Assembly (NCBI GenBank): GCA_030731845.1
Contig: JANQTF010000162.1
Coordinates: 1-49,132, forward strand
Direction: 5' to 3'
Source: Bacteroidia bacterium
GTDB taxonomy: Bacteria > Bacteroidota > Bacteroidia > J057
Length of the DNA stretch: 49,132 bases
The translations under genes were made by a program, and so were the position numbers. Positions 41,953 to 49,132 of the stretch are shown here, piece by piece. How positions within the stretch are numbered: the first letter of the stretch is position 1; the number at the start of each line of letters is the position of its first letter. The notes beneath the pieces are model-generated. The model saw only the letters and a program-made list of their open reading frames with translations, had not been told where the DNA came from and ran no database searches.

Positions 41953-43254
41953 TCATAATCTGTCGGCCATGTTGATGACCCATGCCACCTGAAAAAGCAA
42001 GAAAACCACAAGAATGAGCCAGGAGAACCAGGATCTACGCTTGAGTTTAGTGAATGAAAAAGATTCTCCTTTCACTGCGGCCCAGGCAAATAGAGGAAGC
42101 AGGGGCAAGTGATACGTGGGGTGTGAGAAGGCCAGCAAGTATGGAAGTGAATAGGCACCTACAGTAAGCAACCAAAGGATCTTCTCTCCTCTTCGCCAGG
42201 CATTGCTCCTCCAGCTCCACCAGGCCATGAGCAGCAGCAGCAGGTAGCATATCGCATCTGCTATAAGCGAGATCATTCCCCAAAGGGGGGCTTGTTTGTA
42301 TAAGGTAGCTCCTGCGAGGGTATCGAAGCTAAAGAGAGTCGCAAGCCGCGTGCCGATGCGGAGGGCAAATTCTCCCGGATGGGTGGAGATTCGCTGCCAG
42401 GCCAATGCCTGAAAAGCGTGGTCTTGTTGCTCCACGGGCAGGGCTCTCACACTATCTAGCTGGGTGTAGAATGGCTCGAAATGCGCATCGCCGTGTAGAT
42501 CCTGAGAGCCTAAAATCCAGGTTCGGTAATCGGGGGTCCAGGCATTGTTGCCGAGATATAAGTTGTAGCTGTTGGCGGAATTGATCGCGATCCAGCGACC
42601 TTCTTGTTGATATAAACGGGCTTCCCATCCCAGGACCATCACCAAGGCAATAAGTGCGGGGAGGATGGCCACCTGCCAGCGATCTCGCTGCCAGGCATAG
42701 CCCCAAAGCATCACGGGCCACAAGGCCAGACTTGCTCCGCGAAATAAGACCATGAGACCCAGGCAAATGCCCAATCCAAGACCATCTCGCAGGGTGGAGC
42801 CGCCCCAGGCTCCTATAGCCCATTGCCAGGACATCAGGAGAAGAATGGCTACTGGCAAATAGGTGAGCGGCACCACCGATTGATGGACAAATGCCGGGAA
42901 AATCGCAAAAATCGCTTTGATCCACCACCCCCGTTGGCTATTGCCCAGAGGAAACACCACACTGATCAGTACCCAGAAGTAGAGGATCCACATGCCCAAA
43001 CCAATACACATCCCCAGCCATTCCTGGGGAATCCCCAGCCACATCCCGCCTGCGAGCAGATGGGGCAAGGCTGGCGGCCAATAATGATCCAGCCAACCTT
43101 TTTGCAGCAAAGCCTCTGCCGCATCTTTGTACCAATGCGCATCTCCAGGCCAGTGGTCGGAGAGCAGAAATTTCCCGTAGATCAGCCGTAGCAACACGCT
43201 GCCCAGCATCAATGCAAGCCAGGGAGACAAAATTGAAGTACGGGAATTTGTCAT
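41953..43254 (-). CDS. GT-C type membrane glycosyltransferase (PMT/ArnT-like)
   Basis: Product of 433 residues from the ATG at 43254 (MTNSRTSILSPW); the 62 residues before it in the open frame are not membrane-like and overlap the region upstream of argB. About 10-11 hydrophobic helices. The first periplasmic loop carries GDAHWYKDAAEALLQKG, the acid-containing motif of polyprenyl-phosphate-using GT-C enzymes. Donor is probably a polyprenyl-linked sugar, acceptor unknown. It resembles family PMT_2 / ArnT-like 'glycosyltransferase family 39' proteins. Confidence 0.8.
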   Translation of the reverse strand: MTNSRTSILSPWLALMLGSVLLRLIYGKFLLSDHWPGDAHWYKDAAEALLQKGWLDHYWPPALPHLLAGGMWLGIPQEWLGMCIGLGMWILYFWVLISVVFPLGNSQRGWWIKAIFAIFPAFVHQSVVPLTYLPVAILLLMSWQWAIGAWGGSTLRDGLGLGICLGLMVLFRGASLALWPVMLWGYAWQRDRWQVAILPALIALVMVLGWEARLYQQEGRWIAINSANSYNLYLGNNAWTPDYRTWILGSQDLHGDAHFEPFYTQLDSVRALPVEQQDHAFQALAWQRISTHPGEFALRIGTRLATLFSFDTLAGATLYKQAPLWGMISLIADAICYLLLLLMAWWSWRSNAWRRGEKILWLLTVGAYSLPYLLAFSHPTYHLPLLPLFAWAAVKGESFSFTKLKRRSWFSWLILVVFLLFQVAWVINMADRL

Positions 43255-43320
43255 ATCAGGAAAAGGGGGAATGGAAACCCGAGGATCGCTACCCAGATAG
43301 GAACGCGAGAAACCCTCATT

Positions 43321-43408
43321 GGCCTGTATTTCAACTTGAATACAGGGCCAGATGTTTGTGCCGAATGAATGATCCTTCAACTCCGATCCGGATTTTGTTC
43401 CAGATCGG
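43321..43408. promoter_or_regulatory. Two inverted repeats upstream of argB
   Basis: First dyad: CTGTATT (43324-43330) and AATACAG (43339-43345) with an 8-bp spacer, extended outward by GGCC/GGCC. Second dyad: CCGATC (43383-43388) and GATCGG (43103-type arm at 43403-43408) around an AT-rich centre with inner GG/CC. Neither is followed by a U-run. They lie between the divergent glycosyltransferase and argB and may be operators or leader structure. Confidence 0.35.
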
Positions 43409-43452
43409 AAACACTGCAATTTAGCAGAGGATTTTGTCAAGACACAGAGGGA

Positions 43453-44235
43453 ATGATTACGGTATTAAAAATTGGAGGAAAAGTCCTCGACAACGCAGCT
43501 CAGCTTGATCAGCTGATCGCTGATTTTGCTAGTCTGGCTGGGGGCAAACTCCTGGTGCATGGCGGTGGCAAAGCCGCCACTGACCTCGCGGCCCGTCTCG
43601 GGATTGAGGCCACGATGGTGGACGGGCGTCGGATCACAGATGACGCTATGCTAGAGGTCGTGACCATGGTGTATGGCGGCTTGATGAATAAACAGGTCGT
43701 AGCAAAATTGCAGGCCTTGGGCCAAAATGCCGTGGGCCTCACCGGGGCCGATCTCAACGTGATCAGGGCGCACAAGCGCCCGGTTTCATCCATTGATTAT
43801 GGCTGGGTCGGAGATATCGATCAAGTTGATGCACCGCAGCTGCTTGCCTTGATCCGTGAGGGAATCCTGCCCGTGATGGCACCGCTCACCCACGACGGCC
43901 TCGGGCATTTGCTCAATACCAATGCCGACACCATCGCCTCCTCGGTGGCTTGCGCCCTCGCAGCCGATGGTCCCGTGCGGCTCGTCTATTCCTTCGAAAA
44001 GCCAGGCGTGCTGAGCGATCCCAACGACGATTTTTCCGTCATTCCTCTCATCACCCCCTCGATCTACGAAGCGCATAAATCTGCAGGAATCGTATCTGGT
44101 GGGATGATCCCCAAGCTCGATAATGCCTTTGATGCACTCCAGGCTGGCGTCGAGGAAGTCATCATTTGTCAGGCCAGTAGTGTGGCACACATTGGGACGG
44201 AAAGCTTCGTTGGGACTATTTTGAGAATTAATTAG
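43453..44235 (+). CDS. argB: N-acetylglutamate kinase (ArgB)
   Basis: Phosphorylates N-acylglutamate, the step before ArgC. It has 260 residues from the ATG at 43453 (MITVLKIGGKVLD). Amino-acid-kinase motifs: KIGGK, LLVHGGGKAAT (38-48), VDGRRITDD, GLTGADLNVI and LNTNADT; complete. The gene lies about 38 kb from the arg operon on the opposite strand, so ArgB must be supplied from a separate promoter. The 200-bp region before it has two dyads but no arginine leader of the kind seen at 6.1 kb. Confidence 0.95.
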   Translation: MITVLKIGGKVLDNAAQLDQLIADFASLAGGKLLVHGGGKAATDLAARLGIEATMVDGRRITDDAMLEVVTMVYGGLMNKQVVAKLQALGQNAVGLTGADLNVIRAHKRPVSSIDYGWVGDIDQVDAPQLLALIREGILPVMAPLTHDGLGHLLNTNADTIASSVACALAADGPVRLVYSFEKPGVLSDPNDDFSVIPLITPSIYEAHKSAGIVSGGMIPKLDNAFDALQAGVEEVIICQASSVAHIGTESFVGTILRIN

Positions 44236-44245
44236 CGCAAAAAAG

Positions 44246-45583
44246 CTAAGGCTTGGTGACGCTGATCACCAGCACCCAATCATTCCCTTCCTCCTCATCG
44301 GCAGGCGGATCAAAAGTCATGTTTGTTTGGGGCTCAGGAAGATCATGAAGCTCAATGATCTCTCCCATTCTGGGGTTGAACCAACTTGCCTCCCTCTTGC
44401 CTTTGGCAAGTTGATCTACATGCAGGGAGAAGGTGCTTCCCCAAGGAGCATAGACCATGACTAGGCTGCCGTCCCCGGCCTTTGCAGCCCGAATATCCTT
44501 ACCTTCGGTATTGGGGCCCGCTGCGATCATACCTTGTGCAGGCGTCAGGGTTTGCCAGGCATATTTCCGCAGAAAAATCCCCATATACCCAATCTGAAAA
44601 GCGCCGGGGTAATTCATGGCGATGTCCCAGGATGTTCGTGCCTGGGAGATGGGTGCTCTGCCCTCCTGCCACATTTGCCAAATGTTATGGTTGCCGTAGG
44701 TGTGGCCGCAGGCACCTGAAAGAAAAGACCACCAAGCCGCCCTGCGTGCGTCAAATTCGTCAAACCAGCCATTGGCAGAGTTCCAGTTGATGGGGTGATC
44801 TTCATAGCAGGGTTCTCCGTCTAGCACAGGCTTGGTCGGGCTCAGCTGATAGCCTTCTGTGGTGATCTGGTAATTTTTATTTCCGCTGCTTCCATGGCCC
44901 GATTGGAACATGTGAAAGTCAATCCATTGGTCTTCCCCAAAGTATTCATAGGATTTGTTTCCCCCCATCGGGTGATAGGTCATGAGATGACTTCCTTCAT
45001 CGCCTGCGGCAAGCCCTTGGGCCATGGCCCGGATGATGGTGTAGTCTTCTGCTTCTTCTGGCGAACGGTCGCCACCGAGAATCCAGATAATTGCTGCGTT
45101 GCGGTACCGTTTTCCGAGAAATTCGCCGTATGTTTTTGCATTTTCTTCGGTAAATATTTCGGGGCCGACTCCCCATTTTTTATTGAACTTGTCTCCCCAG
45201 GTTGGCAGCATCCCAATAACCAACCCAAGTCGCTCGGCCTCCTGCACGATGTAATCCACATGTTGAAAATAGGCCTCGTTGGGCTTGCCAGGATCATCAT
45301 TGAGGAGCGGCAGATGGCCGTAGGGATTCGGGCTGTGCAAGCCATCTAATTCTGCAAGGACCACAGCCTGGATGACAGAAAAGCCCTTGGCCGCGCGATT
45401 TTCGAGGTAGGCAGTAGCCTCCTCTCGGTTGAGCCTGTGAAATAATTCCCAGGCGGTGTCGCCGAGGTAGAGAAAAGGCTCCCCGGCAGTGGTTTCGAGA
45501 AAACGACCATTGGCGGACAATCGCAGTTGCTGCGCAGGGACCCACAAGGGAATGAGGAATAGAAAAGTGAGGAGGCGACTCAT
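44246..45583 (-). CDS. DUF4038 / apiosidase-like glycoside hydrolase, secreted
   Basis: Product of 445 residues from the ATG at 45583 (MSRLLTFLFLIPLWVPAQ), a signal peptide. Residues about 25-350 are a TIM barrel of the DUF4038 family (GH140-like): GEPFLYLGDTAWELFHRL, GFSVIQAV, WILGGDRS (acid-like region), PVLDGEPCYE (nucleophile-like Glu). The last 90 residues match the 'putative collagen-binding' beta domain that usually follows DUF4038. The substrate is not assignable. Its stop is 10 bp from the convergent argB stop. No por-secretion tail. Confidence 0.9.
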   Translation of the reverse strand: MSRLLTFLFLIPLWVPAQQLRLSANGRFLETTAGEPFLYLGDTAWELFHRLNREEATAYLENRAAKGFSVIQAVVLAELDGLHSPNPYGHLPLLNDDPGKPNEAYFQHVDYIVQEAERLGLVIGMLPTWGDKFNKKWGVGPEIFTEENAKTYGEFLGKRYRNAAIIWILGGDRSPEEAEDYTIIRAMAQGLAAGDEGSHLMTYHPMGGNKSYEYFGEDQWIDFHMFQSGHGSSGNKNYQITTEGYQLSPTKPVLDGEPCYEDHPINWNSANGWFDEFDARRAAWWSFLSGACGHTYGNHNIWQMWQEGRAPISQARTSWDIAMNYPGAFQIGYMGIFLRKYAWQTLTPAQGMIAAGPNTEGKDIRAAKAGDGSLVMVYAPWGSTFSLHVDQLAKGKREASWFNPRMGEIIELHDLPEPQTNMTFDPPADEEEGNDWVLVISVTKP

Positions 45584-45658
45584 GGGTAAAAATAAAGGTG
45601 AATGAAGAACAATAAGTTCTTTCATTCACCTCGTATTTCTGTCCTGTGCTGGCAGATG

Positions 45659-46633
45659 TTACCAGCCCAGCAACCAGGCAAAGATCAGCGGGGCCACGAT
45701 GGTCGCATCTGATTCCACGATAAATTTTGGGGTGGTGATATCCAGTTTGCCCCAGGTGATTTTTTCGTTTGGTACCGCGCCAGAGTAGGACCCGTAGCTT
45801 GTTGTAGAATCCGAAATCTGGCAGAAATAACTCCAGAACGGGATGTCGGTCATTTCCAGATCCTGATAGAGCATTGGCACAACACAGATCGGGAAGTCAC
45901 CAGCGATTCCCCCACCGATCTGGAAAAAGCCTACGCCTTTGCCTCCGCTGTTGTCGATATACCACTTGCTGAGCCAGGTCATGTATTCGATGCCCGATTT
46001 CATGGTAGAGGGGTTCAATTCTCCCTTGTAGCAATAGGAGGCAAAGATGTTACCCATGGTGGAGTCTTCCCATCCTGGCACGATGAGGGGGAGGTTTCTT
46101 TCAGCTGCGGCGATCATCCAAGAGTGCTTGGGATCGATTTCGTAGTGCTCGACCAGATCGCCACCGAGTAGCATCTGATACATATACTCGTGAGGCAGGT
46201 AGCGCTCTCCTTTTTCCTGGGCGGTCTGCCAGCGCTTGAAAATGTGCTTTTGGATTCTGCGGAAGGCTTCTTCTTCGGGAATACAAGTATCGGTGACGCG
46301 GTTAAACCCGTTTTCGAGCAGGTCCCATTCTTCCTGCGGACTGAGGTCGCGGTAGTGTGGCACTCGCTTGTAGTGGCTGTGCGCCACGAGGTTCATGATA
46401 TCTTCTTCAAGGTTGGCACCGGTACAAGAGATGATGTCCACCTTTCCTTGTCTGATCATTTCGGCGAGAGAAATGCCAAGCTCGGCGGTGCTCATGGCAC
46501 CTGCGAGGGTAATCATCATTTTTCCACCTTCGGCGAGGTGTGTTTCATAGCCTTTGGCGGCGTCCATCAAGGCAGCAGCATTGAAGTGGCGGTAGTGATG
46601 TTCGATAAACTGGGAAACAGGTCCTCGGGACAT
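45659..46633 (-). CDS. Deoxyhypusine-synthase-family protein
   Basis: Product of 324 residues of the deoxyhypusine synthase fold. The lysine that forms the covalent imine in eukaryotic DHS is kept: Lys296 in ITWGKLD, with the following SDATIVAPLIFAWLL. NAD-binding elements (TLAGAMSTAELG, SCTGANLEEDI, FFQIGGGIAGD) are present. Bacteria lack eIF5A, so the bacterial proteins are thought to make homospermidine or related polyamines from spermidine or putrescine. It is near the arginine decarboxylase gene on the same strand, which supports a polyamine role. The polyamine formed cannot be read from the sequence. Confidence 0.9.
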   Translation of the reverse strand: MSRGPVSQFIEHHYRHFNAAALMDAAKGYETHLAEGGKMMITLAGAMSTAELGISLAEMIRQGKVDIISCTGANLEEDIMNLVAHSHYKRVPHYRDLSPQEEWDLLENGFNRVTDTCIPEEEAFRRIQKHIFKRWQTAQEKGERYLPHEYMYQMLLGGDLVEHYEIDPKHSWMIAAAERNLPLIVPGWEDSTMGNIFASYCYKGELNPSTMKSGIEYMTWLSKWYIDNSGGKGVGFFQIGGGIAGDFPICVVPMLYQDLEMTDIPFWSYFCQISDSTTSYGSYSGAVPNEKITWGKLDITTPKFIVESDATIVAPLIFAWLLGW

Positions 46634-46800
46634 GGCAAAAAATCTGAGTTAGTGGACAAAATAAGACAGTAGCTACGGCGAGAATAAGCCACTGACGGCT
46701 GAGATGCCTTGGGACTCCAAAGATCCGAATCAGCGGGAAAAAGGCAAAGACGTCAACGAATAACTTCCCCCCTGTGCCTTCACAGGACAGGAAGAGCGAG

Positions 46801-47280
46801 CTAGGAAAGCTCCGACTGCCAGGGCCATTTGTTTTTGTGCTGGGCGCGGTTGGCCTTGTCAAAGTCTTCTCTATAAATACCGCCCTCGGCATCAGGATGG
46901 AGGGTGAGGTAGGAGGTAGGAGACAAATCCAGCGGGAGCTCATGTCGGGCAAACCAGGCAATGCCTTTGCATTTAGCAGGTTCTTTGTTTGCCGGGATGC
47001 CCGCCCAGTCATTCACCTTAAAGACCAGATGAATCTTGCGGGTGGCATCTTTTTCCCGGTAGATCATTCTCACCATGTGGAGAGACTGCGCATTGAGCTT
47101 GATTCCGAGTTCTTCGTAGCACTCTCTGAGGAGGGCTTCCACAGGAGTTTCGTTTTTCTCAACATGACCACCGGGCAGCCCATAGCCGCCGCCCTTGAAT
47201 TTGGGGCGGCGCATGAGCAGATATTTCCCGTCCTGATAGATCAGGCCTCGAACCACAATGTCGGTGCGGGTTATAGCCAT
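46801..47280 (-). CDS. Nudix hydrolase
   Basis: Product of 159 residues. A complete Nudix box spans 37-60, from GGHVEKNETPVE to RECYEELGI, with all catalytic glutamates. The N-terminus TDIVVRGLIYQDGKYLLMRR and the residues before the box fit ADP-sugar or nucleotide-type members. The substrate is unknown. It lies between the decarboxylase gene (37 bp) and the deoxyhypusine-synthase-like gene (167 bp, with a small CCTGTG hairpin near 46770-46787). Confidence 0.9.
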   Translation of the reverse strand: MAITRTDIVVRGLIYQDGKYLLMRRPKFKGGGYGLPGGHVEKNETPVEALLRECYEELGIKLNAQSLHMVRMIYREKDATRKIHLVFKVNDWAGIPANKEPAKCKGIAWFARHELPLDLSPTSYLTLHPDAEGGIYREDFDKANRAQHKNKWPWQSELS

Positions 47281-47317
47281 AACAAACGGGATGACGTTGG
47301 TAGGCGATGTAACTGCA

Positions 47318-48715
47318 TCAGATGCCAGGATCTGTGTAGCCCAAAATCTTCAGCACTTGCTTGCTGTTTTGTTCCTCGTGTAGCACATGGGTGCGTCGCG
47401 ACCCGTCTGGGTTGAGCGTCACAAGCACATGCTTGGGATCAGGCATGAGGCAGTGATGCAATCCACCCACTCCGCTCAGCACTTCCTGATAGGCACCCGT
47501 ATGGAAAAATCCCATGTACTGCACCTTGCGGGTTTTGGGCATGTAGATCGCATCGAGGTTGGCCTCTTGGTTGTAGTAATCGTCGGAGTCACAGGTAATG
47601 CCCCCAATGAATACTTTTTCATAGCCATTTTCCCAGTTGTTGATCGGCATCAGCATGAATTTCCGGTTCAGTGCCCACACATCAGGAAGCATAGAAATCA
47701 GGCTTCCGTCAATCATGAGCCACTTCTCGCGGTCATTTTGCTGCTTTCTGCCCAGTACCTTGAAGAGGGTTCCTGAGCTTTCGGCTACGGTGTAGCTACC
47801 AAACTCTGTGAGCAAATCTGGCTCGGGCACTTCATGATCGGCACAGATTTCCTTGATCGTTTTTACGACCTCATCAATCACATAGGCATAGTCAAAATCA
47901 AACTCCAGGGAGTTGCGGAAAGGCATACCGCCACCAATATCGAGTTTGGTGAGATGTGGATTGATTTTGCGGAATCGGCAATAGAGGTTCACGAATTTCC
48001 TCAACTCATTCCAGAAGAAAGGAGAGTCTGAAATTCCTGTGTGCACAAAGAAGTGCAGCATCGTCACCTTAAAATGGGGATGATCGGCCAGTCTTGATTG
48101 GTAGAAATCAAGAATGTCGTCCTCCCGAATCCCAAGGCGGCTGGTGTAGAAGTTAAAATCTGGCGGTTCTTCCGTAGCGAGACGAATGCCAAGATTACAA
48201 GGCTGATCGATCTCACTTTGATAGAAATTCAGCTCCTCTTTATTGTCGAGAACAGGGATGATGTTGGTGAAACCATCGTGCACGAGGTCCACAATTCCCT
48301 GTTTATATTCATAATCTTTGAATCCATTGCACACCACCAGGATATCCTTGTCGAGATATCCACCACGATAAAGTGCCTCAATCATCGGCAAGTCAAACGC
48401 AGAACTGGTTTCGAGTTGCACCTTGTTTTTTAGCACTTCCACCAGGATGTGCTTGAAATGCGAGCTCTTCGTGCAATAGCAGTACGTATAATCTCCCTTG
48501 TAATCGTGTTTCTTGAATGCCTTGTGAAAAAAGTCTCGGGCATCCTGAATTTTCTGGGAAATAATGGGGAGATAAGTGAAGCGTAGCGGCGTTTTGTACG
48601 TCTCGATTAGCTCCATCAAGTTGATCCCATGAAAGTAGAGCTCATCATCCATGACCTGAAACCCAGGAGGAGGGAACTCAAAACTTTGGCGGACGAAGTC
48701 GTGATAAGATTGCAT
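47318..48715 (-). CDS. speA: Arginine decarboxylase (Bacteroidota short form, SpeA-like)
   Basis: PLP enzyme of the alanine-racemase-fold decarboxylase group, converting arginine to agmatine. It has 465 residues, much shorter than E. coli SpeA (about 660), as usual in this phylum. PLP lysine Lys83 in YCTKSSHFKH; phosphate loop LDIGGGMP; substrate-side GGITCDSDDYY with the catalytic Cys. Relatives in the fold act on ornithine, diaminopimelate or carboxynorspermidine; the length and motifs match the annotated arginine enzymes best. First gene of the presumed polyamine run. Confidence 0.9.
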   Translation of the reverse strand: MQSYHDFVRQSFEFPPPGFQVMDDELYFHGINLMELIETYKTPLRFTYLPIISQKIQDARDFFHKAFKKHDYKGDYTYCYCTKSSHFKHILVEVLKNKVQLETSSAFDLPMIEALYRGGYLDKDILVVCNGFKDYEYKQGIVDLVHDGFTNIIPVLDNKEELNFYQSEIDQPCNLGIRLATEEPPDFNFYTSRLGIREDDILDFYQSRLADHPHFKVTMLHFFVHTGISDSPFFWNELRKFVNLYCRFRKINPHLTKLDIGGGMPFRNSLEFDFDYAYVIDEVVKTIKEICADHEVPEPDLLTEFGSYTVAESSGTLFKVLGRKQQNDREKWLMIDGSLISMLPDVWALNRKFMLMPINNWENGYEKVFIGGITCDSDDYYNQEANLDAIYMPKTRKVQYMGFFHTGAYQEVLSGVGGLHHCLMPDPKHVLVTLNPDGSRRTHVLHEEQNSKQVLKILGYTDPGI

Positions 48716-49013
48716 GTTGCCAAGTTTGCCTTAAGCAAAGGATTATAAAGGGGTGAAGGATAAAGGGGATTCTTTTTATTTTTCTCCTGCCAAGGCAAAC
48801 GAATGATTAGTGTCCCGATTATCATTTTCGCTTGCAATAGTACAGTTTTCTGCGATTGCAGATGCGGAAACTCAGTATTTTTTCTAAGCTAGGCATTAGA
48901 AAAGTGTCCAAACGGTTTCATAGCCTATTTAGTTGGCAAATGAGGGAAAAAATGTAATTTCTAAGCCACATTTATCCTTCGCTTCTTTTCACTACTACAA
49001 TTCCCGAAGATTT
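48716..49013. other. Divergent intergenic region before the last gene
   Basis: 298 bp, AT-rich, without a convincing gene. It must contain promoters for speA (minus) and the partial gene (plus). No exact TAnnTTTG box is seen; ATCCTTTG on minus about 20 bp before the speA ATG is two mismatches away. A short dyad TTTGCC/GGCAAA occurs around 48728-48750. Confidence 0.4.
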
Positions 49014-49132
49014 ATGATTGTCCCCAGCCTCCTACTCAAGCAGCTCTATACCTTCGGTAGCCTCAAAAACACCGAAACAGGGGTGAGTTTTGGCCTCAAA
49101 AACCGCCTCAGCGATGCCACCATCATCGGTGT
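49014..49132 (+). CDS. Partial CDS, possibly hydroxymethylglutaryl-CoA reductase-like
   Basis: Only the first 39 codons are inside the window; the frame is open to the end. The start is MIVPSLLLKQLYTFGSLKNT and it continues TGVSFGLKNRLSDATII. From memory this resembles the N-terminus of Bacteroidota hydroxymethylglutaryl-CoA reductases, but 39 residues without a catalytic motif do not settle it. That an ORF starts here is more certain than its function. Confidence 0.5.
   Translation, partial: MIVPSLLLKQLYTFGSLKNTETGVSFGLKNRLSDATIIG

Noticed and set aside
43271-43300. Nine-codon ORF with two Arg codons upstream of argB
   Set aside because: Too short and too few Arg codons, and no terminator with a U-run follows; not comparable with the leader at 6.1 kb.
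46770-46787. CCTGTG/CACAGG hairpin after the Nudix gene
   Set aside because: Six-base stem without a U-run; could be chance, so not listed as a terminator.

Overview
The window reads as a chromosomal segment of a Bacteroidota bacterium, probably near the Saprospiria/Lewinella-type lineages (the phylum is well supported, the class is a guess). The signs are two large secreted proteins with type IX secretion C-terminal tails, a few TAnnTTTG promoter boxes of Bacteroidota type, an arginine pathway built on an N-acylornithine carbamoyltransferase, the Bacteroidota short arginine decarboxylase, and a basic-tailed cold-shock protein typical of the phylum. No rRNA, tRNA, CRISPR array, prophage or classical IS element was seen.

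Left end (1-6254, minus strand): an arginine operon in the order leader peptide - GNAT acyltransferase - argG - [GxxExxY cassette] - argC - argD - argF'. Two things stand out. Upstream of the GNAT gene lies an unannotated 29-codon leader ORF with five Arg codons in its last 14 residues, directly behind a TAtaTTTG box and followed by a factor-independent terminator. This is the layout of ribosome-mediated arginine attenuation. Second, a PD-(D/E)XK-like GxxExxY gene sits exactly in the argG-argC spacer, flanked by inverted repeats and a 40-bp direct repeat. argB is detached, at 43.5 kb on the plus strand.

Region 6.2-14 kb: dtd, a two-propeller LytS-type sensor kinase, a DnaQ-exonuclease/GIY-YIG fusion, a beta carbonic anhydrase, and a pair encoding an unknown secreted protein and a small membrane protein. 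Region 14-28 kb: a secreted seven-bladed propeller fused to a caspase-like peptidase, then an envelope-oriented minus-strand run (lptB, GH3-family protein, mce, an eight-SLBB polysaccharide exporter, a Wzz-like protein), a T9SS-secreted protein and recJ. Region 27.8-35.4 kb: a HisA paralogue with an altered active site, a DUF4105 membrane protein, plsC, pdxJ, recF with a DUF721/DciA-like gene, and a secreted DUF5060 glycoside-hydrolase-like protein.

Region 35.7-49.1 kb: pdhA, a cold-shock protein, a GMC oxidoreductase with its gluconate-dehydrogenase-subunit-3-like partner, a solitary nuoL, a GT-C type membrane glycosyltransferase, argB, a DUF4038 glycosidase-like protein, a polyamine-related group (arginine decarboxylase, Nudix hydrolase, deoxyhypusine-synthase-like protein) and the first codons of one more plus-strand gene. 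The two ends are linked by arginine: synthesis is encoded at the left end and at 43.5 kb, and conversion of arginine to agmatine at the right end.
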